A stretch of DNA of 64,000 nt. Origin: Actibacterium pelagium. GTDB taxonomy: Bacteria; Pseudomonadota; Alphaproteobacteria; Rhodobacterales; Rhodobacteraceae. The stretch spans positions 372,001 to 436,000 of the forward strand of contig NZ_NSBU01000004.1 of NCBI RefSeq assembly GCF_002285415.1, given 5' to 3'. The position numbers and the translations under genes were made by a program. The notes beneath the pieces were generated by a model. It was given only the letters and a program-made list of their open reading frames with translations, made no database searches and was not told where the DNA came from. Of the stretch, positions 9,095 through 18,145 are shown in pieces (within the stretch, counting starts at the first letter, position 1; each line of letters begins with the position of its first letter).

Positions 9095-10573
9095 ATGAAC
9101 AAGGGGACGCTTTTGTCGTCTGACGCGCAAATCGCCACACAGCCTGCCTCGGGCCAGCCGCCACTGATCGTTGATCTGGACGGGACGCTGGCGCGCACCG
9201 ACACGTTGCATGAGGCGATGCTTGGCTTTGCCGCCGAACACCCGATGCGGCTGTTTGATCTGGTGCGCTGGCTGAAGCAGGGCAAAGCGCAGTTCAAGGA
9301 CCGGCTGGCGTCCGAGGTCATGACCCAGCCCGACACACTGCCCCTGAACAAGGACGTTCTGGCCCTGATCCAAACCGCCAAGAACGAGGGACGAGAGGTT
9401 CATCTGGTCTCGGCCTCTGACCATCGACAGGTCGAGGCGGTTGCCGATCACCTCGGACTGTTTGACAGTGCCATGGGCTCTGACCGGTTGCGGAACCTGT
9501 CAGGGCAGGCAAAGGCCGATTTCCTGGTAGAGACCTTTGGCGCAGGTGGGTTTGACTATGTCGGTGACAATTCGGTGGATATGGCCGTCTGGGCGAAAGC
9601 CCGGCGCGCGATCACCGTAGGTGCCGACGGCAAGCTGCGCAGCGCGGTAGAGGGGCTAGAGGCCGAGGCGATCCATATCTCTCCGCCCATGCCAAAGGCC
9701 GAACGGGCCCGGGTGCACCTGAAGGCGCTGCGCCCGCATCAATGGCTGAAGAACCTTTTGGTCTTTGTCCCGGCGCTGGCCGGGCATGAGCTGGGTGCGT
9801 TTGGGCCGTCACTGCTGGCCTTTTTCGTCTTCTGCCTGACGGCCTCGTCGATCTACCTGATCAACGACATGCTGGATTTGGATGTGGACCGCCGCCATCC
9901 GCGCAAGTGCAAACGCCCCTTCGCAGCTGGTACGATCCCGGTGGCCGAGGGGGCCTTGGTCGCGATCGGGCTGTTGTCCGTCGCTGCGATAACGGCCCTA
10001 ATCCTTGATCCGCTCTTCTTCCTTGTGATGCTGGGCTATGTCGTTCTGACCACGCTTTATTCACTGGTTCTGAAGCGGCGGCTGATGGTGGATATCTGGG
10101 CGCTGGCTGCGCTTTACACCCTGCGGATCGTCGCCGGGGCGGTTGCTGCGGGCCTGTTGTTGTCGGGTTGGCTATTGGCCTTCTCAATGTTCCTGTTCCT
10201 GTCTTTGGCAGCCGTCAAACGACAGTCTGAACTGGCCGACCTTAAGAAACGCGGACTGGTTGAAACCGATGGCCGTGCCTATCACGTGGACGACCTGCCT
10301 GTTGTTCTGGGCGCGGCGCTGGCGTCTGGTTACTGCTCGGTCCTGGTTCTAGCGCTTTACATCTCGAACGCTCAGGTCATGGGTCTTTATGAAACCCCCG
10401 GCCTGTTGTGGCTGGTCTGTCCGCTACTTCTGTATTGGATCAGCCGCGCCATCATGATCAGCTGGCGCGGAAAAATGGACGACGACCCGATCCTGTTTGC
10501 TGTCAAAGACCGGGTCAGCCTGATCATCTTCGCCTCGTCAGCGCTTCTGTTCGTTCTGGGGGCCGTGGTATGA
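9095..10573 (+). CDS. HAD phosphatase-UbiA prenyltransferase fusion, decaprenyl-phosphate phosphoribosyltransferase-like
   Basis: A 492-residue two-domain protein. Residues 20-200 form a HAD-type phosphatase domain with DLDGT (27-31) and YVGDNSVD (155-162). Residues about 205-492 form a polytopic UbiA domain. Its NDMLDLDVDRRHPRK motif (257-271, NDxxDxxxDxxHPxK) resembles decaprenyl-phosphate phosphoribosyltransferases (Rv3806c type) more than quinone prenyltransferases. Expected reaction: transfer of phosphoribose from PRPP to a polyprenyl phosphate, with the HAD domain possibly removing the 5-phosphate. The ATG at 9095 follows AGGTGACGG; an upstream TTG at 9053 is less likely. The stop overlaps the next gene (ATGA). 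Confidence 0.82.
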   Translation: MNKGTLLSSDAQIATQPASGQPPLIVDLDGTLARTDTLHEAMLGFAAEHPMRLFDLVRWLKQGKAQFKDRLASEVMTQPDTLPLNKDVLALIQTAKNEGREVHLVSASDHRQVEAVADHLGLFDSAMGSDRLRNLSGQAKADFLVETFGAGGFDYVGDNSVDMAVWAKARRAITVGADGKLRSAVEGLEAEAIHISPPMPKAERARVHLKALRPHQWLKNLLVFVPALAGHELGAFGPSLLAFFVFCLTASSIYLINDMLDLDVDRRHPRKCKRPFAAGTIPVAEGALVAIGLLSVAAITALILDPLFFLVMLGYVVLTTLYSLVLKRRLMVDIWALAALYTLRIVAGAVAAGLLLSGWLLAFSMFLFLSLAAVKRQSELADLKKRGLVETDGRAYHVDDLPVVLGAALASGYCSVLVLALYISNAQVMGLYETPGLLWLVCPLLLYWISRAIMISWRGKMDDDPILFAVKDRVSLIIFASSALLFVLGAVV

Positions 10574-10995
10574 GCCTTGGACAACTGGTCCTGCGCTACT
10601 CTGTCTTCGCAATGGTGGCCACGGTGATGAACCTTGGGACGCAGCGCATTAGCCTTGCCACTTACGATGGTGCTTTCGCGCTGGCGGTTGCGATCTTCTT
10701 TGGCACAGGCGTCGGACTGGTGGTGAAATACCTGCTGGATAAGTACTTCATTTTTGCCGACCTGCGCGGCGGGGCAGCAACCCACGGCAAACAGTTTGGC
10801 CTTTATACCCTGATGGGCGTCGCCACGACGGCGATCTTCTGGGGGATGGAATATGGCTTCTGGGCCATATGGCAGACCGACCCGATGCGAGAGCTGGGCG
10901 CCATCATCGGTCTCGCCATCGGCTATGTCACCAAGTACCAGCTGGACAAGCGCTATGTCTTCACTGACAGCGCCTTGGCCAAGGGGGTCGCATGA
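10570..10995 (+). CDS. GtrA-like membrane protein
   Basis: A 141-residue protein with about four predicted membrane helices and the GtrA-family pattern VKYLLDKYFIF early and TKYQLDKRYVF late (a duplicated K-Y-x-L-D-K-x-[YF]-x-F motif). GtrA-like proteins are associated with polyprenyl-linked sugars; Rv3789 occupies the same place beside dprE1 in mycobacteria. It overlaps both neighbours by ATGA. Whether it flips the lipid-linked sugar or acts as a scaffold cannot be told from sequence. Confidence 0.82.
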   Translation: MSLGQLVLRYSVFAMVATVMNLGTQRISLATYDGAFALAVAIFFGTGVGLVVKYLLDKYFIFADLRGGAATHGKQFGLYTLMGVATTAIFWGMEYGFWAIWQTDPMRELGAIIGLAIGYVTKYQLDKRYVFTDSALAKGVA

Positions 10996-12332
10996 GCCGG
11001 GTAGAGACGCTTTCTGGTTGGGGCCGCTGGCCCAAACGCGACTGTGTCGTGGACGATTTTGATCCGGCGACCGACACGCCGGACCGGTTCAACCATTCGA
11101 CCATCACGCGCGGGGCCGGGCGGTCTTATGGCGATGCGGCGATGAACCCCGACATGACCTTTCTGGGACCCTTGCGAAACCGCTTTATCAGCTTTGATCC
11201 CGAGGCCGGAGACCTTGTTCTGCAAGCCGGTGCCAAGTTGTCAGAGGTGCTAGAGGCCTTTGTTCCGCGTGGCTGGTTCCTGCCCGTAACCCCGGGCACG
11301 AAATTCGCCACCATCGCGGGTGTCCTTGCCGTCGACGCCCATGGCAAGAACCACCATGCAGAGGGGTCTTTCGGCGATCACGTGAACTGGTTCGACCTGA
11401 TGCAGGCCGATGGTCAGATAAAGCGCTGTTCGCCCAAAGACAGCGTGCACCTGTTCAACGCCACCATCGGTGGGATGGGGCTGACCGGGCACATCCTGAC
11501 CGTTTCGATCAAACTGCGCCGGATCGAAACCGCGTGGATTCAGCAGAAAACCCTGCCAGCGGCCAACCTTGAACAGGCGATGCAGCTGTTCGAGGACCAT
11601 CAGGACGCCACCTATTCCGTCGCGTGGCTGGATTGTCTGGCCAAGGGCGATGCCCGGGGACGGTCGCTGATTTATCTGGGCGAACATGCCTCGGTCGCGC
11701 AGCTACCGGCAGAGCAGCGATCGAAGCCGTTCGACTATCCTGCGCCCAAGCCGAAATCCATGCCGATCGACGCGCCAAATTGGGCGTTGAACCGGTTCAG
11801 CCTGAAGGCGTTCAACTATCTGTATTACCGCAAAGGCACCAAGGCTCCGCCGGTCGAGCTGGTGGACTATGACCGTTATTTCTATCCGCTGGATGCGATT
11901 CACCAGTGGAACCGGCTGTATGGAAAACGCGGGTTCGCGCAGTACCAATGCGCGCTGCCGCTGGCATCCGCGAAAGAGGCATTGCTGGAACAGCTGGATG
12001 CGATTTCCAAGGCGGGGCTGGGCTCTTTCCTTGCCGTGCTGAAACGGCTTGGCCCCGGCGCGCCCAACCGCCCCCTGTCCTTCCCGATCGAAGGCTACAC
12101 GCTGGCGCTGGACTTCCCGCTGACCCCACAGGCGCTGACCCTGATGGACCTGCTAGACGAAATCACCATCGCGCATGGCGGCCGCCTGTACCTTGCCAAG
12201 GACAGCCGCATGACCCAAGCCACGTTCGAGGCGTCTTATGGCGACGCCCTGACCCAATTCCGCGCCCTGCGCCGCCAGACCGGCGCCTATGACGCGTTCC
12301 AATCCCTGCAATCGAGAAGGTTGAACCTGTGA
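10992..12332 (+). CDS. DprE1-like FAD-dependent decaprenylphosphoryl-ribose 2-oxidase
   Basis: A 446-residue VAO-fold flavoprotein. GAGRSYGDAA (41-50) and the HGKNHH block (117-122) match the FAD-binding segments of mycobacterial DprE1, and YLAKDSR (400-406) carries the lysine equivalent to its catalytic Lys418. Expected role: oxidising the 2'-OH of polyprenylphosphoryl-ribose to a keto sugar, the first half of epimerisation to arabinose. At the position of the benzothiazinone-reactive Cys387 the sequence reads GYTLALDFP, with Ala372. It overlaps both neighbours by four bases. Confidence 0.85.
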   Translation: MSRVETLSGWGRWPKRDCVVDDFDPATDTPDRFNHSTITRGAGRSYGDAAMNPDMTFLGPLRNRFISFDPEAGDLVLQAGAKLSEVLEAFVPRGWFLPVTPGTKFATIAGVLAVDAHGKNHHAEGSFGDHVNWFDLMQADGQIKRCSPKDSVHLFNATIGGMGLTGHILTVSIKLRRIETAWIQQKTLPAANLEQAMQLFEDHQDATYSVAWLDCLAKGDARGRSLIYLGEHASVAQLPAEQRSKPFDYPAPKPKSMPIDAPNWALNRFSLKAFNYLYYRKGTKAPPVELVDYDRYFYPLDAIHQWNRLYGKRGFAQYQCALPLASAKEALLEQLDAISKAGLGSFLAVLKRLGPGAPNRPLSFPIEGYTLALDFPLTPQALTLMDLLDEITIAHGGRLYLAKDSRMTQATFEASYGDALTQFRALRRQTGAYDAFQSLQSRRLNL

Positions 12333-13072
12333 TCCCAGCTGATAGCCCCGTCCTGATCCTTGGTGCCCGGTCCGACATGGCCCGCGCGCTGGCGCATGAG
12401 TTTGCCAAAGAGGGCCACCCGCTGATGCTGGCCGCCCGGAATGCCGACACCCTGTCCGAGGACATGACCGACCTAGAGGTCCGTTTTCAGGCCAAGGTGA
12501 CTGCCCATGACTTCGACATTCTGGATGTCGACGGCCACGCCGCGTTTCTGGGCAACCTGCCCGAGGTGCCCGCCGTAGTCGTCAGCGTCGTCGGCTTCAT
12601 GGGCGATCAGGACGAGAGCGCCATCAACCCCGATGCCGCACGCAAGGTGATCGACACCAACTTCACCGCGCCCTGCCTGATGCTGGAGCTGTGCGCCGGT
12701 CGTCTGGCAGAGCTGAAACGTCCGACAGCGATCATCGGCATCGGATCGGTCGCCGGGGACCGCGGACGGGCCAAAAACTATGTTTACGGTGCGGCCAAGG
12801 CGGGGTTTGCGACATGGCTATCGGGGATGCGCCAGAAATATGTGGATAGCCAGCTGCATATCATGACCGTCAAACCGGGTTTTGTACGCACCTCGGCCAC
12901 GGCGGATATGGATTTGCTGGGCCCGTTGACGGACGAGCCAGAGGCCTTTGCCAAGAAGGTCATGAAAGCGCTGAAGCGGAAAAGCCAAGTCTACTACGAC
13001 ATCAAATGGCGCGCCGTGATGGGGGTGATTACCCACCTGCCAGAGCGGATTTTTATGAAGACCAAATTTTAG
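12329..13072 (+). CDS. DprE2-like short-chain dehydrogenase
   Basis: A 247-residue SDR protein with an N-terminal nucleotide loop LGARSDMA (11-18), Ser140 in GIGSVAGDRGR, and the catalytic pair Tyr153/Lys157 in YVYGAAK. DprE2 reduces the 2-keto intermediate made by DprE1, yielding polyprenylphosphoryl-arabinose. The overlap with the DprE1-like gene and the similarity of the region around GSVAGDRGR to DprE2 support this over a generic SDR. No convincing terminator follows. Confidence 0.83.
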   Translation: MIPADSPVLILGARSDMARALAHEFAKEGHPLMLAARNADTLSEDMTDLEVRFQAKVTAHDFDILDVDGHAAFLGNLPEVPAVVVSVVGFMGDQDESAINPDAARKVIDTNFTAPCLMLELCAGRLAELKRPTAIIGIGSVAGDRGRAKNYVYGAAKAGFATWLSGMRQKYVDSQLHIMTVKPGFVRTSATADMDLLGPLTDEPEAFAKKVMKALKRKSQVYYDIKWRAVMGVITHLPERIFMKTKF

Positions 13073-13128
13073 GAGGGCGGATCACTGCCCTAAGAGGTCG
13101 TTTCTTTCAGGCCCTGCGGCAAAGACCG

Positions 13129-13428
13129 CTATTTCCGCGCTCGGTACAATGCTATCATCACACCAGCGGAGGCACCACCAAAACCGGCAACGGTACCAAT
13201 CAAAACGACATACAAGCCAATACCAAACTCAGCGCAGCTTGAGCCGCAAATGAACCCCACTAATACAAAAAATGGAATTCCCGAAAGAAATGTGGCTAAG
13301 TATCCTGCGCGATAGGGGTTTATCCACCTGAATATGGGAAGCTTCCCAGCAATCCAATTCAAAACCAAAGTCAGGCTCAAGCCTGTAACAAAACCGGCTA
13401 GGATAACAATGCTCACAGCGCCCCCCAA
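13129..13428 (-). CDS. Small integral membrane protein of unknown function
   Basis: A 99-residue, very hydrophobic protein with about three membrane spans (near 5-27, 42-65 and 70-93) and no family I recognise. It opens with TTG at 13428, preceded by AGGAG about six bases upstream; GTG at 13416 is an alternative. Its DNA looks less GC-rich than the neighbours. It lies after the leuB terminator on the same strand and converges on the DprE2-like gene, so it probably has its own promoter. Confidence 0.55.
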   Translation of the reverse strand: MGGAVSIVILAGFVTGLSLTLVLNWIAGKLPIFRWINPYRAGYLATFLSGIPFFVLVGFICGSSCAEFGIGLYVVLIGTVAGFGGASAGVMIALYRARK

Positions 13429-13541
13429 ATGTATCTCCTACAAGACAACTTACCAGAGTTTGGTTGTCGAAAGAGGCCTGTAATTACCGAACGCCCGTTT
13501 CGGCCGGCCTAGCAGACTTTAGACGCAGCGATTTAAACAAA

Positions 13542-13569
13542 AAACGCCCGGCGCGATGGCCGGGCGTTT
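13542..13569 (-). terminator. Rho-independent terminator of leuB
   Basis: A perfect 11-bp stem, AAACGCCCGGC with GCCGGGCGTTT and a GCGATG loop, lies 23 bases past the leuB stop. Read on the minus strand it is followed by the T-rich TTTTGTTTAAAT. Confidence 0.85.
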
Positions 13570-13591
13570 CTAATTCTAGCAGTTGTAGTCC

Positions 13592-14695
13592 TTACAGGCT
13601 GGCGTCCAGTGCGGCGACGATTGCGTCGCCCATTTCGCTGGTCGAGACCGGCACTTCGCCATCGGCTTGCAGCAGGTCGGCAGTGCGGACACCATCGGCC
13701 AGCACTTTCTCGATCGCGGCTTCGAGACGGTCGGCCTCTTCGCCCAGATCGAAGCTGTAGCGTAGCGCCATAGCGAAGCTAAGGATACAGGCGGTGGGGT
13801 TGGCTTTGCCCTGACCCGCGATGTCCGGGGCAGAACCGTGAACCGGTTCGTACATGGCTTTCGGACGGCCATTGGCCATCGGTGCACCCAGAGAGGCCGA
13901 CGGCAGCATGCCTAGCGAGCCGGTCAGCATCGCGGCACAGTCGGACAGGATGTCACCGAACAGGTTGTCGGTGTAGATGACGTCGAACTGCTTGGGCGCA
14001 CGGACCAGCTGCATCGCGCCGTTGTCAGCATACATGTGCGACAGTTCCACCTCGGGGTAGTCCTTGGACACCTCGGTGACGACTTCGCGCCATAGGATGC
14101 CCGACTCCATCACGTTGGCCTTTTCCATCGAGCACAGTTTCTTGTTGCGACGCATGGCCAGTTCAAAGGCAGAGCGTGCACCACGTTCGATTTCGGACTC
14201 GGTGTAGCGCTGCGTGTTGATGCCAACGCGCTCGTTGCCTTCTTCGAAAATGCCGCGCGGCTCGCCGAAGTAGACGCCCGAGGTCAGCTCGCGCACGATC
14301 ATGATGTCCAGACCGGACACGATGTCGGTTTTCAGCGACGAGAAGTCGGCCAGCGCGTCAAAGCACTGAGCAGGGCGCAGGTTGGAATACAGGTCCATTT
14401 CCTTGCGCAGGCGCAGCAGGCCACGCTCGGGCTTTACGCTGAAATCCAGATCGTCGTATTGTGGGCCGCCAACAGCGCCCAGAAGAACTGCGTCGACTTC
14501 CTGCGCTTTGGCCATGGTGTCGTCGTGCAGCGGGGTGCCGTGCACGTCATAGGCCGCGCCGCCAACAAGGTCTTCGCTGACGTCAAAGGTGATGTCGCGC
14601 TTGGCACCGAACCAGTCGATGATCTTGCGGACCTCGGTCATGACTTCGGGGCCGATGCCGTCGCCGGCAAGGATAAGAAGCGAAGGGTTCGTCAT
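13592..14695 (-). CDS. leuB: 3-isopropylmalate dehydrogenase
   Basis: A 367-residue NAD-dependent decarboxylating dehydrogenase of leucine synthesis. It begins [13 protein letters not shown], has the [14 protein letters not shown] substrate loop, and ends with the [18 protein letters not shown] cofactor-binding block. I chose the ATG at 14695, which follows AAGGA at a normal distance; an upstream in-frame start at 14758 would add 21 unusual residues. It is separated from leuCD by a membrane-protein gene and ends in a strong terminator. Confidence 0.95.
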   Translation of the reverse strand: MTNPSLLILAGDGIGPEVMTEVRKIIDWFGAKRDITFDVSEDLVGGAAYDVHGTPLHDDTMAKAQEVDAVLLGAVGGPQYDDLDFSVKPERGLLRLRKEMDLYSNLRPAQCFDALADFSSLKTDIVSGLDIMIVRELTSGVYFGEPRGIFEEGNERVGINTQRYTESEIERGARSAFELAMRRNKKLCSMEKANVMESGILWREVVTEVSKDYPEVELSHMYADNGAMQLVRAPKQFDVIYTDNLFGDILSDCAAMLTGSLGMLPSASLGAPMANGRPKAMYEPVHGSAPDIAGQGKANPTACILSFAMALRYSFDLGEEADRLEAAIEKVLADGVRTADLLQADGEVPVSTSEMGDAIVAALDASL

Positions 14696-14800
14696 GGGTG
14701 CCACGTCCTTGTTTTTAACAGTCGCAATGGGCTTATTCCCTGCGGGCCAGAGGGTCAAGTCAGGCAGGGGTCAGTTTGTCAGAACAGGGGGTGTGTGGGG

Positions 14801-15640
14801 CTAAACCGCCAGAAGCGTGCCGTCTTTTTCCGCCATGGCCCGCGTGTTGCGGCGCTGCTCGCGGATCATCTGCGCAATGCGACCAATGGCGATCCCACGC
14901 ATGAACAGGCTGGTGGGCAAAACTGTCCAGGCGGTGAGGATCCAAAGCAGGGTCTGCGGGTTGTGCATGCGAACAGGGTCAAACACATCGACCGTAAGTC
15001 GCATGGCAATAGGGATCAGGAAGGGCAGCAGGAACCCAAGGGCGACATTGAACCGCGCGTCGCGGCTTAGCCGGTCGGCAACGTCGCCACCCGCTGTCGG
15101 ATCGAACGTGGGTAGGTTCACCCAGACATTGAACGACCCGTTTTTGATCGGCCAGTTCAGGTAGCGCATGATCAGAAGGAACAGCGCAAGCGACACGATC
15201 GAAATGAGATATGCAATGCCCGCAGCCGCGCGCAACAGGATGCGGCCCCCTTCGCTGGAATCTTCGGGCAGAAGCCCCACGACCAGATGCACAGGGCTAT
15301 AAGGAATATCGATGACGCGACCAATGACATCACCAACGATCGCAACCAGCTGCGTCAGCGGCGTCGGGTCGGTCAGGTTGCGAAAGATCAGCGACAGCAA
15401 CGTCACGGTCACCATCATTGAGAGGAAACGAATGCGATTAAACGGCGGGGCGTCGCGAAATTCGATGATACCGGGGTAGGTGGCGTTATATTCGGTGAAG
15501 GTCAGCGCGGCGGCAAAGATTGCAACCAAGGCAATCACCTGCGCGGCTTCGGTAGAAGTCTGCGGCAGCAGTAATGTCGGCAATGCCACCATCAGAACAA
15601 CAACTGCTGCTCTAAGAAGTGCCCCGAATATCCGCTTCAT
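14801..15640 (-). CDS. Conserved-type multi-pass membrane protein, unknown function
   Basis: A 279-residue protein with an N-terminal hydrophobic segment, about five more predicted membrane helices and a basic, probably cytoplasmic tail (REQRRNTRAM). No catalytic or transport motif was recognised. It lies between leuD and leuB on the same strand, 105 bases before leuB, so it could be co-transcribed with leuB. A role in leucine metabolism should not be inferred from position alone. Confidence 0.7.
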   Translation of the reverse strand: MKRIFGALLRAAVVVLMVALPTLLLPQTSTEAAQVIALVAIFAAALTFTEYNATYPGIIEFRDAPPFNRIRFLSMMVTVTLLSLIFRNLTDPTPLTQLVAIVGDVIGRVIDIPYSPVHLVVGLLPEDSSEGGRILLRAAAGIAYLISIVSLALFLLIMRYLNWPIKNGSFNVWVNLPTFDPTAGGDVADRLSRDARFNVALGFLLPFLIPIAMRLTVDVFDPVRMHNPQTLLWILTAWTVLPTSLFMRGIAIGRIAQMIREQRRNTRAMAEKDGTLLAV

Positions 15641-15819
15641 TCTTTGTTCCGTCGTCGGTTCATATTGCGCGGCTTACACTTGCCGCAGGGAGATATACGC
15701 ACCTTACAACTCGCCCTAAAAGAATCTACTCTTCGGGGAGAGGTTAACTTAGAACTTATGAAAAAGAATGGAAATTGTTACCTAGGGTCAAAAAGGCTTA
15801 AAACCGTCACCTTTTTGCG

Positions 15820-15852
15820 TTCCCGGGCAGGTATTGTCCACGCGCCCGGGAA
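15820..15852 (-). terminator. Possible leuD terminator hairpin
   Basis: TTCCCGGGC and GCCCGGGAA form a perfect 9-bp stem around a 15-base loop, 27 bases past the leuD stop. A clear T-run is lacking on the minus strand, so this may be a weak or Rho-assisted terminator. The rest of the 15641-15878 gap is AT-richer than its surroundings and holds no ORF I would support. Confidence 0.4.
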
Positions 15853-15878
15853 AATATTATCCTACAACTTGTCCAAGA

Positions 15879-16484
15879 TCAGACCCAGGGACGCTCGGCG
15901 TTGGCTTTGGTTTCGAACGCTTCGATCGAATCCACTTTCTCAAGTGACAGGCCGATATCGTCCAGACCTTCCAGCAGGCAGTGCTTGCGGAACGGGTCAA
16001 CTTCGAACGAGAAGACCTCGCCGTCAGAGGTGGTGATGGTCTGGGCTTCCAGATCCACGGTTTGGCGGGCGTTTTCGCCTTTTTCCGCGTCTTTCATCAA
16101 CACATCTACCTGCTCTTGCGGCAGGATGATCGGCAGAATGCCGTTCTTGAAGCAGTTGTTGTAGAAGATGTCGGCAAAGCTGGTCGAGACGATCGACTTG
16201 ATACCGAAATCCGCAATCGCCCAAGGCGCGTGCTCACGCGACGAGCCGCAGCCAAAGTTATCGCCCGCGATCAGGATTTCCGCGTTGCGATAAGCCGGCT
16301 TGTTCAGCACGAAATCTTCGATTTCGGTGCCGTCGCGGTTATAGCGCATCTCGTCGAACAGGCTGACACCAAAGCCGGTGCGCTTGATCGATTTCAGGAA
16401 CCGCTTGGGGATGATCATGTCGGTGTCGATGTTGACCAGCGGCATGGGGGCCGCGACGCCAGTGACTGTTTTGAACTTTTCCAT
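15879..16484 (-). CDS. leuD: 3-isopropylmalate dehydratase, small subunit
   Basis: A 201-residue small subunit of isopropylmalate isomerase, which converts 2- to 3-isopropylmalate with Leu[15 protein letters not shown] and [15 protein letters not shown] are LeuD signatures. It begins with ATG after AAGGAG, 12 bases past the leuC stop, so the two subunits are made from one message. Confidence 0.95.
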   Translation of the reverse strand: MEKFKTVTGVAAPMPLVNIDTDMIIPKRFLKSIKRTGFGVSLFDEMRYNRDGTEIEDFVLNKPAYRNAEILIAGDNFGCGSSREHAPWAIADFGIKSIVSTSFADIFYNNCFKNGILPIILPQEQVDVLMKDAEKGENARQTVDLEAQTITTSDGEVFSFEVDPFRKHCLLEGLDDIGLSLEKVDSIEAFETKANAERPWV

Positions 16485-16496
16485 CTGATCGGCTCC

Positions 16497-17906
16497 TTAC
16501 ATCATCTCACGAACATCGGTCAGGTGACCGGTGATCGCTGCAGCGGCGGCCATGGCGGGCGACACCAGGTGGGTGCGGCCTTTGAAGCCCTGACGACCTT
16601 CGAAGTTACGGTTCGAGGTCGAGGCACAGCGCTCTTCCTCACCCAGCTGGTCGGGGTTCATGGCAAGGCACATGGAACAACCCGCCAGACGCCATTCAAA
16701 ACCGGCTTCCTTGAAGATGTCGGCAAGACCCTCTTCTTCGGCTTGGGCACGAACCAGACCAGAGCCCGGCACGACCATGGCACGCAGACCGTCTTTGATC
16801 TTCTTGCCTTTCAGGATCTCAGCCGCAGCACGCAGGTCTTCGATCCGACCGTTGGTGCACGAACCGATGAAGACGGTGTCGATCTCGATCTCGGACAGTT
16901 TCTGACCGGGCTTCAGGCCCATGTACTCGATCGAGCGGCGGGCCGCTTCGATCTTACCGCCGGTGAAATCTTCCGGTGCCGGAACAACGCCAGAGATCGG
17001 CAGTACGTCCTCGGGTGAGGTACCCCAAGTGACGACGGGCTCGATCTCTTCACCTTTCAGGGTGACGACCTTGTCGAAATGCGCACCTTCGTCGGTGAAC
17101 AGGGTCTTCCAATAGGCCAGCGCGGCTTCCCACTCGGCGCCTTTGGGCGCGTGCGGGCGGCCTTTGACATATTCAAAGGTGGTCTCGTCCGGGGCGATCA
17201 GGCCAGCGCGGGCTCCGCCTTCGATGGCCATGTTACAGACGGTCATACGGCCTTCCATCGACAGATCGCGGATCGCTTCACCGCAGTATTCGATGACATA
17301 GCCAGTACCGCCGCCGGTGCCGGTCTCGCCGATCACGGCCAGAGTGATGTCCTTGGCGGTCACGCCCGGCTTCAGCTTGCCGGTGATTTCCACCTTCATG
17401 TTCTTGGACTTCTTCTGAACCAGCGTCTGGGTGGCCAGAACGTGTTCAACTTCCGAAGTACCGATGCCGTGCGCCAGCGCGCCAAAGGCGCCGTGGGTCG
17501 CGGTGTGGCTGTCGCCGCAAACAACGGTCATGCCCGGCAGGGTCCAACCCTGTTCGGGACCAACGATGTGCACGATGCCCTGACGGATATCGGTCACCGG
17601 GTAGTAATGGATGCCGAATTCCTTGGCGTTGCTGTCCAGAGCAGCCACCTGAATGCGGCTGTCTTCGGTCATCGCCTCGGGGTTTTCGCGACCTGCGGTG
17701 GTCGGAACGTTGTGGTCCGGCACAGCAATGGTCTTTTCCGGCGCACGAACGGTGCGGCCGGCCATGCGCAGGCCTTCAAACGCCTGCGGGCTGGTCACTT
17801 CGTGCACAAGGTGACGGTCGATATACAGCAGGCAGGTGCCGTCTTCGGCTTCGTGGGCTACGTGAGCATCCCAGATTTTATCGTAAATTGTCTTCGGGGC
17901 GGTCAT
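16497..17906 (-). CDS. leuC: 3-isopropylmalate dehydratase, large subunit
   Basis: A 469-residue aconitase-family protein carrying the [4Fe-4S] cluster of isopropylmalate isomerase. [29 protein letters not shown] and [11 protein letters not shown] supply the conserved cluster cysteines. The ATG at 17906 follows GGGAGAGGA. The 239-base gap to the divergent mscS-like gene must hold the leuCD promoter; I saw no leucine-rich leader peptide in it. Confidence 0.95.
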   Translation of the reverse strand: MTAPKTIYDKIWDAHVAHEAEDGTCLLYIDRHLVHEVTSPQAFEGLRMAGRTVRAPEKTIAVPDHNVPTTAGRENPEAMTEDSRIQVAALDSNAKEFGIHYYPVTDIRQGIVHIVGPEQGWTLPGMTVVCGDSHTATHGAFGALAHGIGTSEVEHVLATQTLVQKKSKNMKVEITGKLKPGVTAKDITLAVIGETGTGGGTGYVIEYCGEAIRDLSMEGRMTVCNMAIEGGARAGLIAPDETTFEYVKGRPHAPKGAEWEAALAYWKTLFTDEGAHFDKVVTLKGEEIEPVVTWGTSPEDVLPISGVVPAPEDFTGGKIEAARRSIEYMGLKPGQKLSEIEIDTVFIGSCTNGRIEDLRAAAEILKGKKIKDGLRAMVVPGSGLVRAQAEEEGLADIFKEAGFEWRLAGCSMCLAMNPDQLGEEERCASTSNRNFEGRQGFKGRTHLVSPAMAAAAAITGHLTDVREMM

Positions 17907-18145
17907 TGGTCCTCTCCCGTGGATTGTCAGAAATTTTGGTACGTCGGATGGGGCGCCGGCCTTATAGGCACGCCAAAATGGTCAGCGTTGCGCCGAAGAA
18001 CCGCCAAGGCAGGCGCGCGCGGTCGTCCATGTCAAAAATCCGAGTCATCGCCGTGCAGATACACGTTCACCCTTTCTCTATCAAGAGTTAGAGGGTTGAT
18101 TGAGGTCCGCAGGGGCGGCAAACTGCCAGAAAAACAAGGACCGGC

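Noticed and set aside
13074-13091. AGGGC / GCCCT hairpin after the DprE2-like gene
   Set aside because: Only a 5-bp stem with an 8-base loop and no T-run; too weak to call a terminator.
15759-15890. Small plus-strand ORF MKKNGNCYLGSK in the leuD downstream gap
   Set aside because: No convincing ribosome-binding site, it runs antisense into leuD and has no recognisable homology.
17907-18145. Possible leucine leader peptide or riboswitch upstream of leuC
   Set aside because: No leucine-rich short ORF, T-box-like motif or clear terminator/antiterminator pair was seen; only weak promoter-like boxes.
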